64,000 bases of DNA from Sporobacter sp942492735 (GTDB lineage Bacteria > Bacillota > Clostridia > Oscillospirales > Oscillospiraceae), in contig OW818648.1 in assembly GCA_942492735.1 (NCBI GenBank), positions 372,001-436,000 on the forward strand, written 5' to 3'. Position 1 is the stretch's first letter. Every line of letters starts with the position of its first letter. The notes below the pieces were generated by a model that was not told where the DNA came from, searched no databases, and saw nothing but the letters and a program-made list of their open reading frames with translations. Shown in pieces: positions 1-8,323 of this stretch. The position numbers and the translations under genes were made by a program.

Positions 1-1499
1 AGCGGCGCGGAGTGCGCAAGACCAGTGGCTGGGTATACAAGACCACGACGCGGGTGGTTATTGGCAATTGCCGCACGGGGAATTTCCGATGACGGTCGGC
101 GGTTGTATTCCTTCATATAGGTCAGTATATCTGCCTTTGAATATCCCGCCTCTGCAAAGAGTCTGGCACTCTCCGGCGGCAGAACAACCATTGCGCCGAC
201 ATCAAAACCGCCATGCCAGAGTGTGCACAGTCTTCCAAGTGTAGCGCTGACGTTGACTGTTGGAAGCTGCGTGTATTCGCTCGGCCAGAACAGCGAAACA
301 CATGAGTCGTTTTTGTCATAGCTGTATTCCGTTTGCAGGGGTGCCCAAGGACTTTCCTCCTCGTTCTCGGCCAAGCAGATACCAAAGCGGCAAGCACTGC
401 CCGGACCGCTCATATCTTCCTGCTGAGAACGGCAGCCGGATATATTCATTATTAAGTACGCAAGTGCCCTGGACAGGCAGGAACTCGGCTTCGTATACGG
501 AGAAAGCAGGTTGCGGTCTGAGTTGATGCCCAGCACCTTGCGGATAGGGCCGCTGACCACGATTGTCGGAGACCAGCCGGCATTTGAGCAGGTCCAACCC
601 TCCAGCTGTATGATGTTGTCGGCCATCCCTTCGACCATGGCAATGAGCAGCGGCATATATGTGGGCAGACAACCTGCCATGAGACCATTAATTGCGATTT
701 TTTCCACGGTGGCCTTACCCATCATAGGCGGTAGTTCTGCTACCACATAATCGCGCGGCAAATCGGTGCCTGCCAGCATATCTGCCACAGCCTCCTCGGT
801 TGGAGGAACCACCGGCGTTCCGTTGGTCCAGCCGTGGCGGTAGAAACAGTCATTAATCTCCTCCAACGTGCCTGTAAAAACGAAATCCGACCAGTCCTTC
901 GCCGGGGTCGGAGCCTTTTCCGTTTCAGTCAGCGGCTTGATTACGGCCTCAATGATCTTCGGCAGCATGTCAGAGATCGTCCTTCGATATGTCTTTACGG
1001 TCCATTCACCACAATCAACACCGTTCGGCACAAAGCCAGGGCCGTCATAGGTGACGATGCGCAGGCCGGGGTAAGACCGCGCGACCGCACCCTTCGACGC
1101 CGAGGACAGGTACTGATGTTTGGACAACAGCACGGCGGGCTTTCCTATTTTTTCGATGTTGGCGAATATGTACCCCATGTATAGAGCGCACGAACCCATG
1201 TCGGCTCCGACGCCGATTACAACATCAACGCTTTCCAGCCACTTTTTGAATTCCGGGTAATTCACAGGGTCTTTCTCTATCTCGCAGGTATCCACAATAT
1301 AGGTGTAATGCGTGTATTTTGTATCAGGTAGAACCTCGGTCAGCTGACGCTCCAGCTCCCGCATAAAAAAGGGATGATATTCTTTAAAGGAGGCGTAGAG
1401 CCCGATTGTTTTTCCCTTTAATGTCTCAGGTCTAATGTTTATGGGCTTCTTGACGAGATAATCGCTCCTCGCCCAGGGCGATAATACTGTGTAATTCAT
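1..1499 (-). CDS. UGSC-family protein, 3' end cut off by the window edge
   Basis: About 499 residues are visible and the frame stays open to base 1. The ATG at 1499 follows GGGAGGAGATGAGCGAGC. The N-terminal part (about residues 25-150) is a Rossmann-like fold with the glycine-rich stretch VIGVGADMGSC (residues 94-104). This matches the UGSC motif region, but the usual selenocysteine or cysteine position is Met101, while Cys104 is kept. From about residue 230 the chain has the family's long C-terminal region: GTPVVPPTEEAV, the MAGC motif and LAENEEESPW. The biochemical role of UGSC proteins is poorly established; a redox or C-S related role is assumed. It is divergent from a LysR gene and next to flavin reductases, so a catabolic role is inferred. 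The family call is from memory of motifs. Confidence 0.75.
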   Translation of the reverse strand, partial: MNYTVLSPWARSDYLVKKPINIRPETLKGKTIGLYASFKEYHPFFMRELERQLTEVLPDTKYTHYTYIVDTCEIEKDPVNYPEFKKWLESVDVVIGVGADMGSCALYMGYIFANIEKIGKPAVLLSKHQYLSSASKGAVARSYPGLRIVTYDGPGFVPNGVDCGEWTVKTYRRTISDMLPKIIEAVIKPLTETEKAPTPAKDWSDFVFTGTLEEINDCFYRHGWTNGTPVVPPTEEAVADMLAGTDLPRDYVVAELPPMMGKATVEKIAINGLMAGCLPTYMPLLIAMVEGMADNIIQLEGWTCSNAGWSPTIVVSGPIRKVLGINSDRNLLSPYTKPSSCLSRALAYLIMNISGCRSQQEDMSGPGSACRFGICLAENEEESPWAPLQTEYSYDKNDSCVSLFWPSEYTQLPTVNVSATLGRLCTLWHGGFDVGAMVVLPPESARLFAEAGYSKADILTYMKEYNRRPSSEIPRAAIANNHPRRGLVYPATGLAHSAP

Positions 1500-1778
1500 G
1501 CTCGCTCATCTCCTCCCAAATGAGTATAGTCGTACGCCTTAACGTGTCGATATACTCCTCTAACTGCGCCGTACGGTTATGTCTATATGCACAAAATTGT
1601 TATGTATTTTTATTATTATATGTAAAATTTGACTTTATAAATTATTATAAACCCACTAATCATAACTGTCCAATTCAACTAAGCACATATAGTCATAACC
1701 AAAAGAACATAATTTTGCGCGCTCTATTGCCATCCGATGCAGGGGTTGCTATAATCCGAAAAGGAAGGGGTATGCCGT
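1500..1778. promoter_or_regulatory. Divergent promoter region with paired inverted repeats
   Basis: This AT-rich gap separates the UGSC gene from the LysR gene. Bases 1575-1592 (GGTTATGTCTATATGCAC) and 1683-1700 (GCACATATAGTCATAACC) are reverse complements at 15 of 18 positions. Just beyond them, 1589-1604 and 1705-1720 form a weaker second inverted pair around CAAAATT. Two facing copies about 90 bp apart between divergent genes fit a LysR-type regulator that loops or bends the DNA. The regulator binding here is inferred; no footprint can be claimed. Confidence 0.5.
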
Positions 1779-2738
1779 ATGTCAATCGATCTCGTACAAC
1801 TTAGATATTTCCGGGAGGTAGCCCGCCAACTGCATATCACAAAGGTCGCTCGGGAACTGCACATCACGCAGCCGGCACTGAGCAAGAGCATTGCGAAGCT
1901 CGAATCGGATATGGGTGTCAAGCTGTTCGACAGGGATGGGCAGCGTCTGCACCTGAATTCCTATGGAGAGGAAGTCCTTAAGCATACTGATTTTATACTG
2001 GACGAAATGGATGCGATGATGCTGCACGTGGCCGACCTTCTCAGCGGAAACACAGGCGTCATCCGTATCGGATCCTCCTTCCCCAACCGCGAGCCCCACT
2101 GGCTGCTGGACTGCATCCGTAATTTCCTTTCCACAAGGCCCGACGTTTATCTAAAACTCTACCAGATGAATCCGGAGCAGCTTGAGAACGCGCTTCTCGA
2201 GAGGGAGATCGACATCGCCGTCAACTCCACTTTATTCAAGAACCCCAATATCCAATGGCAGCACCTGTTCACTGAAAGGCTCGGCCTCTTAATGAGCCCC
2301 TCGCATCCACTCGCATCCAAGGACCTCATCAGCATCACCGAGTTGGCTGACGAGCGTTTCCTTTGCAACAATTCCAACTCCGATGTTCAGGATCTGACGG
2401 AGGAATTTTGCCTCAAAGCTGGATTCAGACCCGCCATATTCTACGAGGGCGACTTCCCCCGTCTGATCGCTGAGGCGCTAAGTGCGGGTCGAGGCATCTC
2501 CTTTATCGCCGAACCGCAATACCGGGCGCGTCAGGAACACGTTGCTCCTGAATTTGAAAAAAAGATCGCTTTCCGCCGCGTCAAGGAGGATTACTGCGTC
2601 CGCGACTGCGGCATTGCCACCTTAAAAGGCCGTTACATCTCAAAGGTCATGGCTGATTTCTGCAAATATCTTCTGGATATCTTTTCAACAAAAACAACGG
2701 ACAGTAAAAGGCCGGCGATGGGAAATGACGGGCAATAG
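1779..2738 (+). CDS. LysR-family transcriptional regulator
   Basis: The 319-residue protein has the LysR layout: an N-terminal winged helix-turn-helix (about residues 5-65, with ITKVARELHITQPALSKSIAKLE) and a C-terminal LysR substrate-binding domain from about residue 90. The ATG at 1779 follows GGAAGGGG with 8 bases of spacing. It is transcribed away from the UGSC gene, the classic arrangement in which a LysR protein controls the divergent gene and itself in response to a pathway metabolite. The effector is unknown. A strong terminator lies 30 bases beyond the stop codon. Confidence 0.9.
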   Translation: MSIDLVQLRYFREVARQLHITKVARELHITQPALSKSIAKLESDMGVKLFDRDGQRLHLNSYGEEVLKHTDFILDEMDAMMLHVADLLSGNTGVIRIGSSFPNREPHWLLDCIRNFLSTRPDVYLKLYQMNPEQLENALLEREIDIAVNSTLFKNPNIQWQHLFTERLGLLMSPSHPLASKDLISITELADERFLCNNSNSDVQDLTEEFCLKAGFRPAIFYEGDFPRLIAEALSAGRGISFIAEPQYRARQEHVAPEFEKKIAFRRVKEDYCVRDCGIATLKGRYISKVMADFCKYLLDIFSTKTTDSKRPAMGNDGQ

Positions 2739-2770
2739 GTATCCGTAAAAACCTTCTGCCGACAAAAGCG

Positions 2771-2809
2771 AACCGCCGATCGAGATTTTACTCGATCGGC
2801 GGTTTTTGT
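2771..2809 (+). terminator. Rho-independent terminator after the LysR gene
   Basis: A perfect 14-bp stem (AACCGCCGATCGAG at 2771-2784 and its complement at 2791-2804) closes a six-base loop and runs into a T tract. The outer GACAAA/TTTGTC bases at 2761-2766 and 2805-2810 can also pair. It ends the LysR transcript. Confidence 0.85.
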
Positions 2810-2859
2810 CTATCACAATAGTTTTTCGGACATACACGAGCAGTGCTTCTGAAAATGTT

Positions 2860-2977
2860 CTTATACTCATATTCGATTAAGATAACGACATGGCCCCCGC
2901 TGTCATTCCCGCATAGACGGGAATCCACGTACCTGGGAGACTGGATTCCCGCCTACGCGGGAATGACAAGTAACGCA
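2860..2977. repeat. Dispersed palindromic repeat, copy 1
   Basis: The core is TTCCCGC...GCGGGAAT palindromes (GTCATTCCCGCATAGACGGG at 2901-2920 and ATTCCCGCCTACGCGGGAAT at 2944-2963), introduced by ATTCGATTAAGATAACGACA. The same lead-in and core recur at 33039-33115. This copy carries two palindromes, the other only one, so the internal segment has been gained or lost. No ORF or transposase is present; it looks like a REP or MITE-type element. Confidence 0.7.
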
Positions 2978-3017
2978 GGATATGCTGATATCTCATTGTG
3001 TTTATGGAAGAATAGTA

Positions 3018-4931
3018 TTAAATCTTCATTGCCGCGGCCCAGCCGGTCTTTGTCGCATTTTCGACTGTTCCGACATTCGCGCAGTCTCCGACTTCAAAAT
3101 ATGCGTCGGTAATGCCCATAAAGCTGTCAGCTAAGGTGGTCAGCGCGCGCATTCCGGCGGATAAGACGATGCTCCCGGCTTCAATTTTATGAGACGTCCC
3201 GTTCTTTTCATAAGTGACGGCGTTTTTTTCAATACCGGTACAACGCGCTTCAAGAACAGCGATAAGCAGCGTCTCTTTCCTGATCTCCTCCAGCAACTCA
3301 TCTCGATGCGTTTTTGACGCATCGGGAGCAAGGTCAGACTGCATCTCCAGAATGACGACCTTCTTCCCAAGCCGTGTCAGATGCAGCGCTGTTTCAAGCC
3401 CAACCTGCCCGCCGCCGATGACAGCAACAGTCTCCGCCAGTAGGTCTTCACGACCGTAAATATTGAGTGCGACCTTCGCATTTTCGACACCGGGAATTGG
3501 CGGGATAAACGGTTCAGCGCCGACGGCCACGATCACAGCATCAAATTCCTTTATACATTCCGGCGTCGCTTCTGAATTGAGTTTGATTTCAACCCCGGCT
3601 TTTTTCACCTGATTTACCAGCCAATTCTTATAGTTGGCAAGAGGATACTTAAAGATGACGCTATCGGCAAAGTTCAGTTTACCGCCAAGGGTGCCGTTCT
3701 TTTCAAACAGGGTGACCCTGTGGCCTCTTTGAGCGGCAGTAATGGCAGCCTGCATCCCCGCAGGACCACCACCGATCACGGCAACATTTTTTCTCAAGGT
3801 GGGCTGTAGGTATCTGTCTGCCGCTTCTTCAATGCCAACCCTTGGATTGACCGTGCAGAGCATATGCTGCTCATAATTATCGGAATCGTGACAGCGCATG
3901 CACTTGACGCAGGGACAAACATCTTCCTGCCGGTTGGAAATGCCCTTACTGACCCAGTCCAAATCGGCGATGTAGGCTCTTGCAGAAACGACAAAATCCG
4001 CTTTTCCTTCAGCGATAATGGCATCAGCGTCCATGATGCTTCCGATGCCGCCAATGGTGGAAATCAAGCATTTGGTGAACCTGCCGGACTTTTTGAAGGC
4101 TTCTGCGATATGAACGTTGGGGTTCGGCGGCAGGAACCCGCAGGGATGCGTCACCGTCATCAAGTCGGGCCTGTGCATCCCGCAGGATACCTGCAGGATA
4201 CTCACATCCTCCTGCAGAATCTCGCCGATACGGATACCCTCCTCAAGATCAATTCCGCCCTGAGAATACTCGATTCCGGATATGCGGAGTTCGATAATGG
4301 CATTTTTGCCGATCGCCCTGCGCACCCCCATAATGAGCTCCTTGGGGTATCGGCAGCGGTTTTCGGTCGATCCGCCATAGTCGTCTGTGCGTTTATTCGT
4401 GAGGGGCGACAGGAACTGCGCGAGGGGAATGCTATGACCCATATGGAGCAAAACACCGTCAAAGCCGCATTTCATAATAAGAACTGCTGTATTTATATAG
4501 TCTTCTTTGAATTTCTCCATAACGTCCCGCGTGATCTCGCGGCCGATCGGCGGACTCCCCATGATGGTGCAGCCGTCGCTCACGGTATACCCGTCGGGAA
4601 AAATGCCGATCAGCTCCATGGTGCATTTCGCGCCCTGCATATGAATGCGTTCTACCATATCACACAAGGTGTTTGTGTGGTTGGGCGTAAAGACATCCCA
4701 GCTGCAGTGCACGCCGTCATTACTTGCGCCGCCCACGGAAACTCCGGCACATGAGACAAGCGCGGCGCCCGCCTTTGCCCTGTCTTCAAAAAATCGGATA
4801 CCCTTTTCGGTCGGATAGGGTTGACCGGCGGAACTTGTATGTATCGTCGATGGCGCCGAAATCAATCTGTTTTTCAGTAAATGCCCTGCGACCCTCACAG
4901 GAGAAATGATATTCGGATAAATATTTGGCAT
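3018..4931 (-). CDS. Old Yellow Enzyme-type NADH:flavin oxidoreductase with 4Fe-4S and FAD/NAD domains
   Basis: The predicted product is 637 residues. The N-terminal TIM barrel (about 1-340) resembles the FMN domain of 2,4-dienoyl-CoA reductase and the bile-acid enzymes BaiCD/BaiH. A cysteine cluster CVKCMRC plus a further Cys 12 residues on (CTVNPR) fits a 4Fe-4S site. The C-terminal half has two nucleotide-binding motifs, VIGGGPAGMQAA and VIGGGQVGLETA. Such enzymes move NADH electrons through FAD, Fe-S and FMN to reduce an activated C=C bond. Two ATGs lie six bases apart; the one at 4931 has AGGAG seven bases upstream and is preferred. It is the downstream member of a tandem paralogous pair. 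The substrate is not predictable. Confidence 0.88.
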   Translation of the reverse strand: MPNIYPNIISPVRVAGHLLKNRLISAPSTIHTSSAGQPYPTEKGIRFFEDRAKAGAALVSCAGVSVGGASNDGVHCSWDVFTPNHTNTLCDMVERIHMQGAKCTMELIGIFPDGYTVSDGCTIMGSPPIGREITRDVMEKFKEDYINTAVLIMKCGFDGVLLHMGHSIPLAQFLSPLTNKRTDDYGGSTENRCRYPKELIMGVRRAIGKNAIIELRISGIEYSQGGIDLEEGIRIGEILQEDVSILQVSCGMHRPDLMTVTHPCGFLPPNPNVHIAEAFKKSGRFTKCLISTIGGIGSIMDADAIIAEGKADFVVSARAYIADLDWVSKGISNRQEDVCPCVKCMRCHDSDNYEQHMLCTVNPRVGIEEAADRYLQPTLRKNVAVIGGGPAGMQAAITAAQRGHRVTLFEKNGTLGGKLNFADSVIFKYPLANYKNWLVNQVKKAGVEIKLNSEATPECIKEFDAVIVAVGAEPFIPPIPGVENAKVALNIYGREDLLAETVAVIGGGQVGLETALHLTRLGKKVVILEMQSDLAPDASKTHRDELLEEIRKETLLIAVLEARCTGIEKNAVTYEKNGTSHKIEAGSIVLSAGMRALTTLADSFMGITDAYFEVGDCANVGTVENATKTGWAAAMKI

Positions 4932-4995
4932 GCTCATGCTCCTTTTTTTAGTATCAGAAATAATATGCTTTCGGGATAGGTGTTGACATGCCGGT

Positions 4996-7026
4996 TTAAA
5001 TCCTTGAAGCAACGGCGTACGCCGCGCGCATTGTACTTTGAATTGTCCCGGGTTTCTTGCAGTCACCAATCATATAAAATTCATTCGCGATACCATAGAA
5101 TGCGAGTGCCTCGTTCACAAGCGGTTTCATTCCCACTGAAACGACGATATCGTCCGCCTGAATATATTGTTCATCACCATTCCTGTCCACGTAACACGCG
5201 CAGCCGTCTTGGACTGATTTCACACACGCGCTGACAACCCCTGTAAAATCGGGTTCCGCCTCCCAAGCTTCTCTGAAGGTCGAGTAGTAATGGATCAGCG
5301 TGGAATCTGCGGCAAGCTTATCCCTCATTTCCAGCACTGTGACTCTATGCCCTCTGCGCGCGAGATGGATGCCTGTCTCAACGCCAACCTCGCCGCCGCC
5401 GATAATGACAACGTTTTTACCGAGTGTACCCTCCTCCATCAGCGCTTTTTCAGCCATCCATATCCTGTCATCGTCAAGACCCGGGATCGATGGTTTTACA
5501 GGTACGGCCCCAAGTGCCGTTACAATAACATCAAAATTTTCATTTTTCAGTAGGCCGGGTGTTGCAGGGGTACGCAGACGCGTTTCAATTCCCTGTTTTT
5601 GTACCTGGTATATCAGGAAATCCTTAAACCGTTTCAATGTCCATTTGAAATCGACATAGTCCGAATGTCTGATAACGCCGCCGAGTTTATCTGTCGCCTC
5701 GAAAATGACGGGTATGTGTCCCCGTTGCTTTAAAAACAGAGCACAGCGCATGCCCGCCGGTCCGCCGCCAATAACGGCAACCTTTTTGTTCCCTTTTGAC
5801 GGGATGCCCATTCGAGATATCTTGTGCTCAAGGCCGATGAGCGGATTGACCGAACAGACGGAAACAAAGGGGTCCTTATCTCCGCGTCCATGGCATTTGT
5901 TGCAGCGCAAACATGGTACGATATCATCGTTCCGGCCTTCAAGCGCGAGCTGTCCGAAATCCGTATTGGATATCCACGCCCGTGCGCAATAAATCAAATC
6001 GGCTTTGCCGTCGGCAATGATCTGCTCGCAGGCATCGAGGTCGAGATACCCGCCGATTGTCCCGATGACGAGTCCTTCAACACGTTTTTTTATGTATTCC
6101 GCATAATGCGCGAAGGGTGTTTCTTCCAGATTGAAGCTCGTCGGATGGGCAACATCCGCTGAAGGTGCCCTGAGCTGCACTATATTAACGTATTGCTTCG
6201 CGGCATTGAGAAATTCCACTGTTTCGTCAATGGTATACCCGCCCTTCACATCCTCCGCCGACCAGATCAGCTCGATCAGGAAATCCTTACCGACCTTCTG
6301 GCGAACACGTTCAAGAACCATCAGCGGGAAACGCATACGGTTATAAAGGCTTCCGCCCCATTCGTCCATCCGCTTGTTTGTTATCGGGGAAAACATACGG
6401 GCTGGGAGGTTCGCTCTGTAGCACGCGTGGATGGATATCATATCGTAATCCAGCATCTTTAGTATCGATGCTTGCTCGGCATAGGAATCCGCGATTTTAG
6501 ATAGTGTCTCGCTGTCATAATACGAACAATTCTCGTGTGCCGGAATCATCTCGATATCGAATTCAAAGGGTGGTGGTACATCAAATGGTTTCTCATCATT
6601 CGCCGGTCCCCTGAAGCTGTCAAGGTACGCATCGGACTTGACGGACTTTTTTTCACGCATCAGGGGATAAGCGGACGGCGGGCCGACGAATATGCCCATA
6701 CATGCAATCGAATCATAATAATGTATGGCGTCGGCAAGCTGAAGCAGATAATTCTGGCAGTTCGTATCATAGAGGTCAAAGTCGGGAAAATGACCAAAGT
6801 CAATATCCATCGGCTGTTGTTTCCCCCGAGAGAAATTATTGATACCCATGCAGGTGACGATTGCCGCGCCCTTGGCTTTGTTCTCATAATGCGCAATGAC
6901 CGAATCGGCGGGATACGGTTCGGGCCCCTGCAGAAAGTGCGGCAGCGAATTGGCGGCGACAAGCCTGTTTTTCAAGATGTACTTGCCTATTTTTAATGGA
7001 GACAGTAAATTCCCGTAAGCGTTCAT
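4996..7026 (-). CDS. Second Old Yellow Enzyme-type flavin/Fe-S oxidoreductase
   Basis: The predicted product is 676 residues, with the same layout as its neighbour: FMN TIM barrel (about 1-380), cysteine cluster CLRCNKCHG with a fourth Cys in CSVNPLIG, then FAD and NAD(P) motifs VIGGGPAGMRCA and VIGGGEVGVETG. The barrel is longer than in the neighbour because of extra residues around positions 100-180 (FVGPPSAYPLMREKK and following), so the two probably act on different substrates. ATG at 7026 follows GGAGGAGGG. It is transcribed first, 64 bases ahead of the second copy, and diverges from the dehydratase operon at 7469. Reduction of an enone or enoyl intermediate of that pathway is inferred. 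Confidence 0.88.
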   Translation of the reverse strand: MNAYGNLLSPLKIGKYILKNRLVAANSLPHFLQGPEPYPADSVIAHYENKAKGAAIVTCMGINNFSRGKQQPMDIDFGHFPDFDLYDTNCQNYLLQLADAIHYYDSIACMGIFVGPPSAYPLMREKKSVKSDAYLDSFRGPANDEKPFDVPPPFEFDIEMIPAHENCSYYDSETLSKIADSYAEQASILKMLDYDMISIHACYRANLPARMFSPITNKRMDEWGGSLYNRMRFPLMVLERVRQKVGKDFLIELIWSAEDVKGGYTIDETVEFLNAAKQYVNIVQLRAPSADVAHPTSFNLEETPFAHYAEYIKKRVEGLVIGTIGGYLDLDACEQIIADGKADLIYCARAWISNTDFGQLALEGRNDDIVPCLRCNKCHGRGDKDPFVSVCSVNPLIGLEHKISRMGIPSKGNKKVAVIGGGPAGMRCALFLKQRGHIPVIFEATDKLGGVIRHSDYVDFKWTLKRFKDFLIYQVQKQGIETRLRTPATPGLLKNENFDVIVTALGAVPVKPSIPGLDDDRIWMAEKALMEEGTLGKNVVIIGGGEVGVETGIHLARRGHRVTVLEMRDKLAADSTLIHYYSTFREAWEAEPDFTGVVSACVKSVQDGCACYVDRNGDEQYIQADDIVVSVGMKPLVNEALAFYGIANEFYMIGDCKKPGTIQSTMRAAYAVASRI

Positions 7027-7468
7027 TTTTAACCCTCCTCCAATATGCAGATTCAATATCATTCGGCGTGAAATTGCACAAATGAATTCTAAAGCGAACG
7101 TGCGGTGTTGTAAAATATTTATAATCGATAACTTTTGTAGTAATTATTAGAGAACACGATAATACGGTACAGCGAATCCTGCTGCGGTATCAGCGGGATT
7201 CGCTGTTTTTGCCGTCTGAAGCAATGAGATTGTACGCAAACTGCGCTGCTTTAAATAATGTAAAGTACGCGGTTTTTTGCGTCCCGTTACTTATCACGCT
7301 CTCTAATAATTTCGATACGTATTAATCACTTATAAGTATTTCACATATGCCTGCCGTTTGATTTACAATCATACTGAGCTCATCTATACGTGTCCAAGGC
7401 ATCAGGATTGCCGGTAGAAAGCATCTAACATCAAAACATTCAGCATTGAAATGAGGCGATTTCACATC
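7027..7468. promoter_or_regulatory. Divergent promoter region of the catabolic operons
   Basis: About 440 AT-rich bases separate the reductase pair from the eight-gene operon. They hold no convincing ORF. The one clear structure is the terminator-like hairpin at 7171-7210. The region 7295-7365 is rich in TA steps (for example TATTAATCACTTATAAGTAT) and probably carries the rightward promoter, but no -35/-10 pair stands out enough to name. Confidence 0.45.
7171..7210 (+). terminator. Terminator-like hairpin in the operon leader (possible attenuator)
   Basis: AGCGAATCCTGCTG (7171-7184) pairs with CAGCGGGATTCGCT (7191-7204) with one mismatch, followed by GTTTTTG. The hairpin points rightward yet no gene lies upstream on that strand within the divergent gap. 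It could trim read-through or act as an attenuator if the operon promoter lies left of it. No antiterminator pairing was identified. Confidence 0.6.
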
Positions 7469-8251
7469 ATGGACAGCATGTTTAAAACACCTTCTTATGA
7501 TCTTACCGGCAAGGTTGCGCTTGTCACAGGCGCAACGAGGGGTATCGGTTATGCCATAGCGGCAGAATTCGCCGCAGCCGGAGCATCAGTCGTCATCACG
7601 AGCAGGAACCCCGCGGATTGTGCGCGCGTACAGAAGGAATTCGAAAATAAGGGTTATAAATGCTTGGGTTTGTCGGTCGATGTGGCCGAAACCGACAAAA
7701 TTGACACCCTCGTTCATGAGATTGTCGATCATCTGGGGCATATAGATATTCTGGTGAATAATGCCGGGATCGGCGGCAAGGAAGCGCCGATTTTCGACAT
7801 CACTCCGGAAGAATGGGATAAAACACAGGACATCGATCTGAAGGGATTGTATTTCTGCGCGAAGGCAGTTGCCATGCAGATGAAGAATCAGGGCACAGGC
7901 GGACGCATTATTAACATGGCGTCAGCAGGTGGTATTCTGGCTCCTAAGTACGTCTCAGTCTACGGCGCGGCAAAGGCTGCCGTCATCCACGTGACAAAAA
8001 TCATGGCAAACGAATGGGCGCGGTACAACATTAACGTCAATTCGATCGCGCCGGGTTATATAGCGACTGACATGACAAAAGACGTGATGGCCGATGAGAA
8101 AAACGCATCTGCCGTCCTTAAGAAAATTAGTTTGCGCCGTTTCGGAGAAGTGGACGATGTGGCCGGCGTCGCCCTGTTCCTCGCGACAGAAGCGTCAAGA
8201 TATTTAACCGGCGTATTAATTCCCGTCGACGGCGGCATGACCATCAGTTGA
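7469..8251 (+). CDS. Short-chain dehydrogenase/reductase (SDR), first gene of the catabolic operon
   Basis: A classical SDR of about 260 residues: cofactor motif TGATRGIG near the N-terminus, NNAG (in LVNNAGIG), catalytic Ser in NMASAGG, YGAAK active site, and the C-terminal VDGGM tail. It should interconvert an alcohol and a ketone with NAD(P). Two starts are possible: ATG 7451 lacks a good ribosome site, while ATG 7469 has GAGG 12 bases upstream, so 7469 is preferred with modest certainty. It leads an operon with two dehydratase-like genes and beta-oxidation enzymes. The resemblance to FabG/BaiA is family-level only. Confidence 0.85.
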   Translation: MDSMFKTPSYDLTGKVALVTGATRGIGYAIAAEFAAAGASVVITSRNPADCARVQKEFENKGYKCLGLSVDVAETDKIDTLVHEIVDHLGHIDILVNNAGIGGKEAPIFDITPEEWDKTQDIDLKGLYFCAKAVAMQMKNQGTGGRIINMASAGGILAPKYVSVYGAAKAAVIHVTKIMANEWARYNINVNSIAPGYIATDMTKDVMADEKNASAVLKKISLRRFGEVDDVAGVALFLATEASRYLTGVLIPVDGGMTIS

Positions 8252-8323
8252 CGGTGGCCGGACTCATTTATTGATTAACAACTGCAGCGATTCCGCTGCT
8301 ATAAACAGATGGAGGTACATAAT

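Noticed and set aside
3864..4754. Long rightward frame of 296 codons
   Set aside because: It is antisense to the clear flavin/Fe-S reductase gene, has no ribosome site and its product resembles no protein.
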